Shown here one piece after another: positions 44,732 to 55,397 of a DNA stretch of 64,000 bases (positions are counted from its first letter, which is position 1; the number at the start of each line of letters is the position of its first letter). The position numbers and the translations under genes are program-made. The stretch is from NCBI RefSeq assembly GCF_900590755.1, contig NZ_UUOC01000052.1, positions 1-64,000 on the forward strand, written 5' to 3'. The notes under the pieces were generated by a model, which was not told the DNA's origin, did no database searches, and saw only the letters and a program-made list of their open reading frames with translations. This DNA comes from Pseudomonas viridiflava (GTDB taxonomy: Bacteria > Pseudomonadota > Gammaproteobacteria > Pseudomonadales > Pseudomonadaceae).

Positions 44732-46024
44732 TCAGCGCTTTTTAGCGATCAGATATCCACCAATGACCATGCCCAACACACACAGAGCCGCCACATACCA
44801 GGCTGGCGCCATCGGGCTGGACTTGAGCATGAAGGTCACGACCATTGGCGTCAGGCCGCCGAAGATGGCGTAAGCCAGGTTGTACGAGAATGACAACCCC
44901 GAGAACCGCACCACTGCCGGGAATGCTTTAACCATTACGAAAGGCACTGCGCCGATGACACCAACGAACAGACCAGTGACGGCATACATCGGGAACAGCC
45001 AGTCAGGATTGGCCGCCAGCGTGTGATACATGGTCCACGAGCTGATCAGCAAGCCCAGGCTGCCGAACAGAAAAACCCGCCCAGCGCCAATGCGATCCGC
45101 CAGCGCGCCCGAGCCAATGCAGCCCAGACTCAGGAATACGATCGCCAGACTGTTGGCCTTCAGGGCCATCGCAGCCGGAAAGCCAAAAGTTGGGCTTTGC
45201 AGAATGGTCGGGGTCATCAGAATGACCACGATGATCCCGGCCGAGAGCAACCAGGTCAGCAGCATTGAAATTGCAACGGCGCCGCGATGATCACGCAGAA
45301 CCGACTTGAGCGGGACTTCTTCGGCCAGCGCTTTGCGCAATTGCAGTTCGGCGAACACAGGGGTTTCGTGCAACCACCGGCGCAGATACACCGACAACAG
45401 ACCGAACACACCGCCCACCAGGAACGGGATACGCCATGCGTAATCGGCCACTTCAACCGGGGTGTAGATGCTGTTGATGAAGGTAGCCATCAAGGAGCCC
45501 AGCAAAATGCCGGCGGTCAGGCCACAGGTCAGCGTGCCACAGGCATAGCCCACGTTGCGGGCCGGGACGTGCTCAGACACAAACACCCAAGCACCCGGCA
45601 CTTCACCACCAATCGCCGCGCCTTGAATGACGCGCATCAACAGCAGCAGGATCGGCGCCCAGATGCCGATCTGGGCATAAGTCGGCAGCAAACCCATGAT
45701 CAGCGTCGGAACCGCCATCATGAAGATGCTCAGGGTGAACATTTTCTTGCGCCCTAGCAGGTCGCCAAAGTGCGCCATGATGATGCCGCCCAGTGGCCGC
45801 GCCAGATAACCGGCAGCGAAAATCCCGAAGGTCTGCATCATGCGCAGCCATTCAGGCATATCCACAGGGAAAAACAGCTTGCCGACGACTGCCGCGAAGA
45901 ACACGAAAATAATGAAGTCGTAAAACTCCAGCGCGCCACCCAGTGCCGAAAGCGACAGGGTTTTGTAATCGTTACGGGTCAGCGGGCGCGCAGGCTGCGC
46001 GGTACTCGAAGGCACAGTGGACAT
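44732..46024 (-). CDS. MFS transporter, metabolite:proton symporter family
   Basis: A 430-residue transporter with 12 predicted helices of the MHS type. Signatures are the loop GGIIMAHFGDLLGRKKMFTL between helices 2 and 3, RVIQGAAIGGEVPGAWVFV, and the second-half LADRIGAGRVFLFGS. Relatives move citrate, proline/betaine or shikimate with protons; the substrate is not decided. The start MSTVPSSTAQ at 46024 fits the family better than an upstream ATG. Confidence 0.87.
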   Translation of the reverse strand: MSTVPSSTAQPARPLTRNDYKTLSLSALGGALEFYDFIIFVFFAAVVGKLFFPVDMPEWLRMMQTFGIFAAGYLARPLGGIIMAHFGDLLGRKKMFTLSIFMMAVPTLIMGLLPTYAQIGIWAPILLLLMRVIQGAAIGGEVPGAWVFVSEHVPARNVGYACGTLTCGLTAGILLGSLMATFINSIYTPVEVADYAWRIPFLVGGVFGLLSVYLRRWLHETPVFAELQLRKALAEEVPLKSVLRDHRGAVAISMLLTWLLSAGIIVVILMTPTILQSPTFGFPAAMALKANSLAIVFLSLGCIGSGALADRIGAGRVFLFGSLGLLISSWTMYHTLAANPDWLFPMYAVTGLFVGVIGAVPFVMVKAFPAVVRFSGLSFSYNLAYAIFGGLTPMVVTFMLKSSPMAPAWYVAALCVLGMVIGGYLIAKKR

Positions 46025-46505
46025 GAACAATACTTCTCTAAAGGGACTTCTCTTGAATAGGGTTAGCGACAGTAAAGCAGGTTGCGGCGGGGTGGCCTGC
46101 AACTGCGATTGTCCGGAGCAAAGGTGCTAATGGGCACCAAAATTGCGTGATACTGGCAGTCATGCCACCGTATCGGGTTCGGCACGATAGCAAATTGTTT
46201 CAAAAAGCACACAGGCTGATGCGTAAATCGTCGAAATCAGTACCCGATGGTCGTTTCATGACGCATCGCCCGATATACTCGCAGGCCGCCGAACACACCG
46301 CGGGCTGTGTCGAAATGTAGCGCACAGCCGTCAGTCAGGGGCTGCTGTGCGAAATCAGCTGTGTTTCAGCCAGCCGCTTTCGCAGAGTTTCCCCTTCAGG
46401 CGCGTCATATCACGCTGAACATCGAATGTTCACGCTGTTGGTTTTGAATAGCGCCTATTAACGCGGCAAAAAGACTAAGAGTCATGGGTCAGAGGCACCC
46501 TAGGC
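46025..46505. promoter_or_regulatory. 481-base gap between divergent genes with one palindrome
   Basis: No credible gene. It separates the MFS gene (minus) from the thioesterase gene (plus) and should hold both promoters. A palindrome TGAACAT-CGA-ATGTTCA lies at 46416-46432, 74 bases before the thioesterase start. Confidence 0.4.
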
Positions 46506-46907
46506 ATGATCGAGCTCGAACAAGAAGATCCAATCCCGCAAGGCGACCTGGCCTTGCAGATCACAGCACTGCCCCGTGAAACCAACGGCTTCGGCGACAT
46601 TTTCGGCGGCTGGCTGGTTTCCCAGATGGACCTGGCAGGCACCGCCATGGCGAGCAAGATCGCCGGTGGACGCGTCGCTACGGTGGCTATCGACCGTATG
46701 GCATTCCTGGTGCCTGTGGCTGTTGGTGCACAGCTTTCCTTCTATACCCAGGCACTGGAAATCGGCCGCAGCTCTATCCAGATGATGGTCGAAGTCTGGA
46801 GCGACGACCCGCTGTCCAGCGAATGGCGCAAGGTGACTGAAGCCGTGTTTGTGTTCGTTGCCATTGATGGCAGCGGCCGGACCCGGTCCGTTCCAGCCCG
46901 CCGGTAA
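46506..46907 (+). CDS. acyl-CoA thioesterase, hot-dog fold (YciA type)
   Basis: A 133-residue hot-dog-fold thioesterase. The diagnostic helix and loop are NGFGDIFGGWLVSQMDLAGT, with the catalytic Asp in this stretch, followed by VATVAIDRMAFLVPVAVG. It hydrolyses acyl-CoA to the free acid and CoA. Single gene. Confidence 0.88.
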   Translation: MIELEQEDPIPQGDLALQITALPRETNGFGDIFGGWLVSQMDLAGTAMASKIAGGRVATVAIDRMAFLVPVAVGAQLSFYTQALEIGRSSIQMMVEVWSDDPLSSEWRKVTEAVFVFVAIDGSGRTRSVPARR

Positions 46908-46965
46908 GGCGGAGCAACCCAGAACCTGTGGGAGATTCTATGTTGGCCTGCAATGCATATCTCCA

Positions 46966-47055
46966 GTGGGACTGGCTCTAGCCGGGAAGGCGGCATTTCA
47001 GACGATAAATATTGAGTGGATGTACCGGCCTCTTCCCGGCTAAAGCCGGTCCCAC
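46966..47055. repeat. paired REP element (REPIN), family A, 90 bp
   Basis: GTGGGACTGGCTCTAGCCGG facing CCGGCTAAAGCCGGTCCCAC; 90 bases end to end. Confidence 0.92.
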
Positions 47056-47157
47056 ATGGCGCGCATCCCACAGATGCCGCGCTCACATTGGGATCAAGGT
47101 AAACTCACCGACTTGGATACTGTCCATTTGTCTTAGTCTTCGTTTGAGAGTTTATTT

Positions 47158-48066
47158 ATGCCTACGCCCCAAGTTGAATCCGTCACCATCGATGAGCTGA
47201 ACTGCTGGCGCATCAGCCACGGCGATGCCGAGCTCGTGGTCGCCCAACAAGGTGCGCACATCGTCAGTTACCAGCGTGCCGGACAGCAGCCGTTGATCTG
47301 GTCCAACCCGGACGCCGCCTTCAAAAAGGGCAAGGCGATCCGCGGCGGCATGCCGATTTGCTGGCCGTGGTTCGGCAATCTTCAGCGCAACCCGGAAAGT
47401 GTCCAGGCGATGCGTCAAAGCGATGAACCGGCCAACGCCCACGGCGAAGTCCGCGCCATCGACTGGGAACTGATGGGCATGGCCGAGGATGACGACGCAT
47501 TGATCGTTGAATTCATCCAGCCCAAAGCCGAAGGTCAACTGCCAGGCTGGCCGCATAACGTGGGCTTGAAGCTGAGCATTCGTCTGGACGAAGCCCTGAA
47601 CGTCAGCCTGATCAGCTACAACTCCGGCACCGAAACCGTGAGCTTCAGCCAGGCGCTGCACAGCTATTTCGCGGTCAGCGATGTGCGCGAAATCAGCATC
47701 AAGGGCCTCGATGGTCTGAGCTACGTTGAAACTCTGGAAAACTGGGAGGAGCGCAAGCAATCTGGCGAGCTGCAATTTGCTGGCGAGACCGACCGCATCT
47801 ACCTCGACACGCCCGACATGCTGAGCATCGTCGACCCGCAATGGCAGCGCAAAATCCACATCTGCACCAGCGGCTCGAAGTCGGCAATCGTGTGGAACCC
47901 ATGGACCGAGAAGACCAAAACCTTCAACGACATGGCCGCCGATGGCTGGCAGCGCATGGTCTGCGTCGAAACCGCCAACGTGCTGGGCGACGTAGTCACT
48001 CTGGCGCCGGAAGAGATGCATGTGCTGGCGTTGAGTGTCTGGGCTGAGTCTCTGTCAGAAGACTGA
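47158..48066 (+). CDS. D-hexose-6-phosphate mutarotase (YeaD/aldose-1-epimerase family)
   Basis: A 302-residue protein of the galactose mutarotase fold. Segments GGMPICWPWFGN and FSQALHSYFAVSDVREISI, and WNPWTEKTKTFNDM near the C-terminus, are typical of YeaD-type glucose-6-phosphate 1-epimerases. It interconverts anomers of hexose 6-phosphates. Single gene between two REP elements. Confidence 0.9.
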   Translation: MPTPQVESVTIDELNCWRISHGDAELVVAQQGAHIVSYQRAGQQPLIWSNPDAAFKKGKAIRGGMPICWPWFGNLQRNPESVQAMRQSDEPANAHGEVRAIDWELMGMAEDDDALIVEFIQPKAEGQLPGWPHNVGLKLSIRLDEALNVSLISYNSGTETVSFSQALHSYFAVSDVREISIKGLDGLSYVETLENWEERKQSGELQFAGETDRIYLDTPDMLSIVDPQWQRKIHICTSGSKSAIVWNPWTEKTKTFNDMAADGWQRMVCVETANVLGDVVTLAPEEMHVLALSVWAESLSED

Positions 48067-48084
48067 TCCGCTGCTCGCAACATT

Positions 48085-48174
48085 GTGGGACCGGCTTCAG
48101 CCGGGAAGAGGCCAGTACATCCGATGCGAATCTGCCATCAGGAATGCTGCCTTCCCGGCTAAAGCCGGTCCCAC
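48085..48174. repeat. paired REP element (REPIN), family A, 90 bp
   Basis: GTGGGACCGGCTTCAGCCGG facing CCGGCTAAAGCCGGTCCCAC; 90 bases end to end. It follows the mutarotase gene, so that gene is bracketed by two copies of the same family. Confidence 0.92.
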
Positions 48175-48195
48175 TAAAAAGGTAGTGCCTGCTGG

Positions 48196-48729
48196 CTACA
48201 AATCCGCCTCAACCACCACCCGCGCCTTCTCGGCGTCCATGGCATAAGCCGCATCGGCCAGGTCATTGCTGACTTTCTCGACCTTCAACTTGCCCACCAC
48301 CCACAGCGGTGTGTAGATGTCTTCGATCTTCAAACCTTTGGGGAAGCGCACCAGCACCAGTTGATTCGGTGGCGGTGGCGGCACGTGGATGCAGGCGCCT
48401 GGATACGGTACGAGGAAGAATAACGTGGCGCGGCCTTTGGCATCGGTCTCCAGCGGAACCGGATAACCACCCAGGCGAATTTCCTTGCCGTTCATGGCCG
48501 GGACGGTTTTCGCCGAATACATGACTGCGGGCAGGCCTTTGCTCTGCTTCAAGCCACCTTTGCTATCGAACGTCCCCAAGGCTTCAGGAGAGTTGTGGTC
48601 GATATCGGGCATGGCTTCCAGGGCTTTCTGGTCTGATTTGGGCATCAGGTCCAGCCAGTCGGTTTCGGGAATTTCAGCGTGGGCAAGGCCGCAGGTCAGC
48701 AGCAGAGTTAGAACTAGAAGGCGACGCAT
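48196..48729 (-). CDS. DUF3299 exported protein
   Basis: A 177-residue exported protein with a signal peptide (residues 1-18, TCGLAHAEIP) and the DUF3299 core (IRLGGYPVPLE, LVPYPGACIHVPPPPPNQLV, PLWVVGKLKVEK). The conserved Cys-His (ACIHVPPP) is a family hallmark. Often found near ABC transporters of unknown cargo; here it stands alone. Function unknown. Confidence 0.87.
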   Translation of the reverse strand: MRRLLVLTLLLTCGLAHAEIPETDWLDLMPKSDQKALEAMPDIDHNSPEALGTFDSKGGLKQSKGLPAVMYSAKTVPAMNGKEIRLGGYPVPLETDAKGRATLFFLVPYPGACIHVPPPPPNQLVLVRFPKGLKIEDIYTPLWVVGKLKVEKVSNDLADAAYAMDAEKARVVVEADL

Positions 48730-48779
48730 CGACAGGCTCGGCAGAGAAATGAATGGAGTTGGAAACAGCTCGGCATTCT

Positions 48780-48810
48780 AGCCCTCTGCGCACCGAGAAC
48801 GCAGAGGGCT
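48780..48810. terminator. 11-bp hairpin between glsB-like and DUF3299 genes
   Basis: AGCCCTCTGCG, a 9-base loop, CGCAGAGGGCT. The stem is perfect, but no T-run follows on either strand. Confidence 0.6.
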
Positions 48811-48818
48811 AATGAACA

Positions 48819-49067
48819 TCAGTCTTTCTTTTTGATCAGGCCGTAGATCACCAGCAGCACGATTGCGCCAACCAGCGCACCGAGGAAGCCTGCGCCTTCG
48901 CCAGCCTGGTAAATGCCCAGAGCCTGACCGCCATAAGTGGCCGCCAGCGAACCGCCGATGCCCAACAGAATGGTCATGATCCAGCCCATGCTGTCATCGC
49001 CCGGCTTGAGGAAACGCGCCAGCAGGCCAACGATCAAGCCAATGAAGATGGTTCCGATAATACCCAT
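48819..49067 (-). CDS. GlsB/YeaQ/YmgE-family small membrane protein
   Basis: An 82-residue protein with three membrane helices (IGTIFIGLIVGLLARFL, MGWIMTILLGIGGSLAATYG, FLGALVGAIVLLVIYGLI). The family is called transglycosylase-associated, but its role is unclear; members respond to envelope or oxidative stress. I chose ATG 49067 because GGGGGAAA precedes it. Confidence 0.88.
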   Translation of the reverse strand: MGIIGTIFIGLIVGLLARFLKPGDDSMGWIMTILLGIGGSLAATYGGQALGIYQAGEGAGFLGALVGAIVLLVIYGLIKKKD

Positions 49068-49182
49068 GCTGTTTCCCCCTGTATGAAATTGATATGCCAA
49101 AGCTTAGTCCGCTATGGGCAACACGCTATCAGAGAGGTTGAGTGGCGGAATGGTTCAATGCGTGGGCAGCAAACACGTGCCT

Positions 49183-49272
49183 CTGTAGGAGTGAGCTTGC
49201 TCGCGATGCGATTTGTCTGTCGATAAATTATCGTCTGACCTGACGCTATCGCGAGCAAGCTCACTCCTACAG
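49183..49272. repeat. paired REP element (REPIN), family B, 90 bp
   Basis: CTGTAGGAGTGAGCTTGCTC facing GAGCAAGCTCACTCCTACAG; 90 bases. It abuts the purK stop. Confidence 0.92.
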
Positions 49273-49282
49273 ATATCGCGTC

Positions 49283-50365
49283 TTAGCCGTTGATCAACGC
49301 CTCAACCAGCTTGACCTGACGATCCAGCGTCGCGCGATCAGCGCTGCGCACGGTGGCGTGACCTACTTTGCGGCCGGCTTTGAAGGCTTTGCCGTAGTGA
49401 TGCAGATGGCAGTCATCAATAGCGACGACCTTCTCCACAGCAGGCACTTCGCCAATGAAGTTGAGCATGGCGCTCTCGCCGACCTTGGCGGTGGAACCCA
49501 ATGGCAGGCCCGCAACCGCCCGCAGGTGGTTTTCGAACTGGCTGCACTCGGCGCCTTCGGTGGTCCAGTGCCCGGAGTTGTGCACGCGCGGGGCGATTTC
49601 GTTGGCCTTCAGGCCGCCGTCGACTTCGAAGAACTCGAATGCCAGCACGCCCACGTAATCCAGCTGCTTGAGCACACGTCTGGCGTAATCTTCAGCAAGC
49701 GCCTGCAAAGGGTGATCAGTGCTGGCGATGGAGATGCGCAGGATGCCGTTGTCGTGGGTGTTGTGCACCAGCGGGTAGAAACGGGTTTCACCGTCCCGAG
49801 CCCGCACGGCGATCAACGACACTTCACCGGTGAACGGCACGAAGCCTTCCAGCAGACAGGCGACACTGCCGAGTTCGGCGAAAGTACCTTCGACATCAGC
49901 CGCAGTTCGCAGCACTTTCTGGCCCTTGCCGTCGTAGCCCAGGGTGCGGGTCTTGAGCACCGCAGGCAGGCCGATGGCCGCGACTGCCGCGTCCAGATCG
50001 GCTTGCGACTGGATATCGGCGAACTCAGGCGTCGGAATGCCCAGGTCCTTGAACATGCTCTTCTCGAACCAGCGATCACGGGCAATGCGCAAGGCTTCGG
50101 CGCTCGGATAGACCGGGACGAACTGCGACAGAAACGCTACGGTTTCAGCAGGCACGCTTTCGAACTCGAAGGTCACCAGATCGACGTCTTCGGCCAGCTG
50201 GCGCAGATGATCCTGATCGCTGTAATCGCCCAGCAGATGCTCGCCCAAGGCAGCGGCGCAAGCGTCAGGCGCGGGGTCCAGAAAGGCGAAGTTCATCCCC
50301 AGCGGGGTTCCTGCCAAGGCCAACATGCGACCCAGTTGGCCGCCACCGATTACACCGATCTTCAT
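49283..50365 (-). CDS. purK: N5-carboxyaminoimidazole ribonucleotide synthase PurK
   Basis: A 360-residue ATP-grasp enzyme that carboxylates aminoimidazole ribonucleotide in purine synthesis. The start MKIGVIGGGQLGRMLALAG is diagnostic; LKTRTLGYDGKGQ and EIAPRVHNSGHWT are the ATP-grasp motifs. It lies 10 bases after purE on the same strand. Confidence 0.97.
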   Translation of the reverse strand: MKIGVIGGGQLGRMLALAGTPLGMNFAFLDPAPDACAAALGEHLLGDYSDQDHLRQLAEDVDLVTFEFESVPAETVAFLSQFVPVYPSAEALRIARDRWFEKSMFKDLGIPTPEFADIQSQADLDAAVAAIGLPAVLKTRTLGYDGKGQKVLRTAADVEGTFAELGSVACLLEGFVPFTGEVSLIAVRARDGETRFYPLVHNTHDNGILRISIASTDHPLQALAEDYARRVLKQLDYVGVLAFEFFEVDGGLKANEIAPRVHNSGHWTTEGAECSQFENHLRAVAGLPLGSTAKVGESAMLNFIGEVPAVEKVVAIDDCHLHHYGKAFKAGRKVGHATVRSADRATLDRQVKLVEALING

Positions 50366-50375
50366 GCGAAAAACC

Positions 50376-50867
50376 TCAGGCGTCGCGCGGGTCTGGATTG
50401 TCCAGGACGCTGTCTGTCTGCTCAGTGCGGAATTTCTTCAGCACTGTGTGGAATTGTGGATGCTTGGCGCCCAGGATGCTGGCCGACAACAACGCGGCGT
50501 TGATCGCGCCCGCCTTGCCGATCGCCAGAGTTGCCACTGGAATGCCGGCTGGCATCTGCACGATGGACAACAGGGAGTCGACGCCCGAGAGCATGGACGA
50601 CTGGACCGGAACGCCCAGCACCGGCAGGTGGGTCTTGGCCGCACACATGCCCGGCAAGTGAGCTGCACCGCCAGCACCGGCGATGATCACTTCGATGCCG
50701 CGTGCTTCGGCCTCTTCGGCATACTGGAACAGCAAATCCGGCGTGCGGTGTGCAGACACCACTTTGACTTCGTACGGAATGCCTAGCTTTTCCAGCATAT
50801 CGGCGGTGTGGCTAAGGGTGGACCAATCGGACTTGGAGCCCATGATCACGCCAACCAGTGCGCTCAT
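50376..50867 (-). CDS. purE: N5-carboxyaminoimidazole ribonucleotide mutase PurE
   Basis: A 163-residue class I PurE ([49 protein letters not shown]). It moves the carboxyl group onto carbon in the step after PurK. The family start MSALVGV gives 50867, preferred over an ATG five codons upstream. It heads the purE-purK operon. Confidence 0.97.
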   Translation of the reverse strand: MSALVGVIMGSKSDWSTLSHTADMLEKLGIPYEVKVVSAHRTPDLLFQYAEEAEARGIEVIIAGAGGAAHLPGMCAAKTHLPVLGVPVQSSMLSGVDSLLSIVQMPAGIPVATLAIGKAGAINAALLSASILGAKHPQFHTVLKKFRTEQTDSVLDNPDPRDA

Positions 50868-50913
50868 CGTCGTGCCTCTCATCGGGCGCCCGCAGGCGCA
50901 TCAATAAACAAAC

Positions 50914-50941
50914 AAGCCACGCGGGAGGACCGGCGTGGCTT
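50914..50941 (-). terminator. hairpin between lysR and purE
   Basis: On the minus strand AAGCCACGC, loop, GCGTGGCTT, followed by TGTTTGTTTATTG. A 9-bp stem with a T-rich tail about 45 bases before purE. It may end the lysR transcript or act as a leader terminator for purEK. Confidence 0.65.
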
Positions 50942-51080
50942 GCTGTACGAAAAATGACCGGTCGAGCCGGCCAAAGGCCGCGCAGTATACCTCAAAGAAA
51001 GGCATTTAAAGCACCCTCAATGACCATCTGTCTTGTGGGCAATTTCCGACCTGTAAACCACGTATTTACTGACTTGAAGG

Positions 51081-51992
51081 TCAGACATTATCCGGCGTAG
51101 CTGCACCCTCAAGCTTGCGCCACAGCAAGCGCACATTAGCCTTGCGTACCAGGGCGCAGCGATACAGGCGGATTTCCAGCGGGATGTGCCATTGCGGGCC
51201 ACCACACTCCACCAGTTCGCCGCGAGCCAGCTCGGCGCGCACGCTCAACCGAGGAACCCAGGCGATACCCAACCCTTCCAGCGCCATGCTCTTCAGGCTG
51301 TCGGCCATGGCCGTTTCATACACGGTGGTGAAGCGCAGGTTTCGCTGGCGCAGCAGCAGGTTCACCGAGCGCCCGAGAAACGCACCCGCGCTGTACGCCA
51401 GAAGCGGCACGCTGCCGCCCTCTTCCAGGCCGAACAACGGCTGGCCATGCTCATCGGCAGCGCAGACCGGCAGCATTTCAGTGTGCGCCAGGTGCAGCGA
51501 CGGGAAGATTTCCGGGTCCATCTGCAGGGCCGCGTCCGGGTCGTAGAACGCCAGCATCAGATCGCAACCGCCTTCACGCAGGGCATGCACCGCCTCGCCA
51601 ACGTTGGTGGCAACCAGCCGGGTGGCGATGTTCAGGCCTTCATTGCGCAATTGGGCGATCCAGCGCGGGAAGAAGCCCAGCGCCAGGGAATGCGCCGCCG
51701 CCACCTGCATGACCTCGCCCTGCCCGCCTTCCAGGTGATGCAAGTGGCGCAGCACTTCACCCAACTGATCAACCACGGTACGCGCCGTCACCAGAAACAA
51801 CTGCCCCGCCGCCGTCAGCTCGATGGGCGTGCGCGAGCGGTTGACCAGGGTCAGCCCCAGCGCGGCTTCAAGGCTGCGAATACGCCGACTGAACGCCGGC
51901 TGCGTCACAAAACGCCGCTCCGCCGCCTGGGAAAAACTGCGCGTGGCAGCCAGAGCGCTGAAGTCTTCCAGCCATTTGCTTTCCAGATTCAT
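51081..51992 (-). CDS. LysR-family regulator next to aspA
   Basis: A 303-residue LysR-type regulator with the helix-turn-helix at residues 15-40 (SFSQAAERRFVTQPAFSRRI) and a standard effector domain (MALEGLGIAWVPRL). It is divergent from aspA with a REP pair between. In P. aeruginosa a LysR gene occupies the same position beside aspA (from memory), so control of aspA is plausible but not shown. Confidence 0.87.
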   Translation of the reverse strand: MNLESKWLEDFSALAATRSFSQAAERRFVTQPAFSRRIRSLEAALGLTLVNRSRTPIELTAAGQLFLVTARTVVDQLGEVLRHLHHLEGGQGEVMQVAAAHSLALGFFPRWIAQLRNEGLNIATRLVATNVGEAVHALREGGCDLMLAFYDPDAALQMDPEIFPSLHLAHTEMLPVCAADEHGQPLFGLEEGGSVPLLAYSAGAFLGRSVNLLLRQRNLRFTTVYETAMADSLKSMALEGLGIAWVPRLSVRAELARGELVECGGPQWHIPLEIRLYRCALVRKANVRLLWRKLEGAATPDNV

Positions 51993-52040
51993 CTCATACC
52001 TTCCCAGACGATATGTAAGTGTCTGAATAAATACAGCGTC

Positions 52041-52132
52041 TGTTGGAGCGAGGCTTGCCCGCGAAAGGGGCAGGTCAGGCAGCCAATATGTTGTTAGTCA
52101 AGACGCCTTCGCGGGCAAGCCACGCTCCAACA
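52041..52132. repeat. paired REP element (REPIN), family C, 92 bp
   Basis: TGTTGGAGCGAGGCTTGCCC facing GGGCAAGCCACGCTCCAACA; 92 bases. It lies in the shared lysR/aspA upstream region, which leaves about 130 bases for the aspA promoter. Confidence 0.9.
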
Positions 52133-52266
52133 AAGGTTTGCGTCACATCTGCATTATGCCGATTGTGCATGGGCCAGTGTGTAACAGCATTAGTCAAATC
52201 TTGCCGCAAAGGCCAGTATCGCCAGCGTTCCGGCATTATCCATGCCTTTTTGAGATTGTCTCTATC

Positions 52267-53691
<1,425 letters not shown>

Positions 53692-53754
53692 TGATTTTGC
53701 TCCACTGCAACACGCTCACCAGGCTGAGGGACTAGACACTCCTCATCCTTTTGG

Positions 53755-53790
53755 GGGTCCAGAGACGATTCTCTCCGGGCCCTTTTTTTT
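53755..53790 (+). terminator. rho-independent terminator of aspA
   Basis: GGGTCC pairs with GGGCCC around an inner AGAGA/TCTCT stem, followed by T8. Confidence 0.88.
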
Positions 53791-53921
53791 ACCTGCAAAA
53801 CGACAAGGCCTACACACCACACGGACGTATCGCATTAATAACAAGGGAAAAGTATTGCAGACGCAAGACGAGCGCACCGGTATAGTGCGCGCCCCCTAAA
53901 AACAACAGCGAGGATTCTCCA

Positions 53922-55370
53922 ATGCTTGAAGTCATCAACGACTTCCTCTCGGGCAAAGTGCTGATCGTACTGATCGTAGGGCTCGGCGGTTATTTCACGA
54001 TTCGTTCGCGTTTCGTCCAGTTCCGCCACTTTTTCCATATGTTCGCTGTTTTCAGGGATAGTTTACGTAACAGCACCGGCCAGCTCAGTTCCTTCCAGGC
54101 ACTGATGCTCAGCCTTGCTGGACGTGTTGGCGCAGGGAATATCGCCGGTGTTGGCATCGCCGTAACACTGGGCGGGCCGGGCGCCGTGTTCTGGATGTGG
54201 GTCACCGCATTGGTGGGCATGGCCAGTAGCTTCATCGAGTGTTCGCTCGCTCAGCTCTACAAACGCAAAGACTCCGAAGGCCAGTTCCGTGGCGGTCCGG
54301 CGTACTACATCCAGCATGGTCTGGGTAAGCGCTGGCTCGGTATGGTCATGGCAGTATTGCTGCTGGTGACCTTCGGTTTCGCCTTTAACGGTCTGCAATC
54401 CCACGCAGTGACCGACTCGCTCAAAGGCGCGTTCGGCATCGACACCATGACCACCGGTATTTGCCTGGTTGTTCTGCTGGGTCTGGCCTTCATCGGTGGC
54501 ATCAAGCGTATCGCCGCGATTTCCGATCTGCTGGTGCCGGTCAAAACCCTGATCTACATCGCCGTGACCATCTATGTGATCGCCCTGCAGATCGACCACG
54601 TTCCGGCCATGCTGGCGACAATCGTCAAAAGCGCCTTTGGTCTGGACCCGGTATTTGGCGGCCTGATCGGCAGCGCAATCGTGATGGGCGTGAAGCGTGG
54701 CGTGTTCGCCAACGAAGCCGGTCTGGGCAGTGCGCCAAACGTGGCCGCTGTTGCGCAGGTTGAGCACCCGATTTCCCAGGGTGTAGTTCAAGCGTTCAGC
54801 GTGTTCCTCGATACCTTCGTAATCTGCACCTGTACCGCGTTGCTGATCCTGCTGTCGGGTATCTATGACGTGGGTTACAGCGGCAACGGTATTGTTCTGG
54901 CACAGAACTCGCTGGCCGCAGTAGTCGGTGACTGGGGTCGAATCTTCATCAGTGTTGCCTTGGCACTGTTCGTATTCACCTCGATTCTCTACAACTACTA
55001 CCTGGGCGAAAACAGCCTGCGGTTCCTGGTGGGCGAGAGCAAGAAAGCCATCGTCGGCTATCGGATTTTCGTGCTGGTGCTGATCCTGTGGGGCGCGGTC
55101 GTTGATCTGAACACCGTGTTCGCGTTTGCCGACATCACCATGACGCTGCTGGCCTTCGTTAACTTGATCGCCTTGGCAATGTTGTTCAAAGTCGCCATGC
55201 GCATCCTGCGTGACTACGATGCGCAACGTAAGGCGGGCGTCAAAACCCCTGTGTTTGATTCGAGCCAGTTCCCGGATCTGGATCTGGACCGCAATGCATG
55301 GCCTGCCAACCCGAGCCACACACCGGTCAATCCGGTTGAGGCCACCGCGAAGCCTGCTACTCAAGCCTGA
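53922..55370 (+). CDS. alanine/glycine:cation symporter (AgcS family)
   Basis: A 482-residue symporter with about 10-11 helices. AgcS signatures include GVGIAVTLGGPGAVFWMW, RGGPAYYIQHGLG and GVFANEAGLGSAPNVAA. Family members import alanine or glycine with sodium or protons. A GCGAGG ribosome site precedes the ATG. It is followed after 27 bases by an asparaginase gene in the same direction, so the two are probably cotranscribed. Confidence 0.92.
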   Translation: MLEVINDFLSGKVLIVLIVGLGGYFTIRSRFVQFRHFFHMFAVFRDSLRNSTGQLSSFQALMLSLAGRVGAGNIAGVGIAVTLGGPGAVFWMWVTALVGMASSFIECSLAQLYKRKDSEGQFRGGPAYYIQHGLGKRWLGMVMAVLLLVTFGFAFNGLQSHAVTDSLKGAFGIDTMTTGICLVVLLGLAFIGGIKRIAAISDLLVPVKTLIYIAVTIYVIALQIDHVPAMLATIVKSAFGLDPVFGGLIGSAIVMGVKRGVFANEAGLGSAPNVAAVAQVEHPISQGVVQAFSVFLDTFVICTCTALLILLSGIYDVGYSGNGIVLAQNSLAAVVGDWGRIFISVALALFVFTSILYNYYLGENSLRFLVGESKKAIVGYRIFVLVLILWGAVVDLNTVFAFADITMTLLAFVNLIALAMLFKVAMRILRDYDAQRKAGVKTPVFDSSQFPDLDLDRNAWPANPSHTPVNPVEATAKPATQA

Positions 55371-55397
55371 TCGCCACTGTCATACCGGAGAAGAACC

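Noticed and set aside
53701-53921. A possible tRNA in the gap after aspA
   Set aside because: No cloverleaf or T-arm (GTTCGA-type) sequence is seen; the structure there is the aspA terminator.
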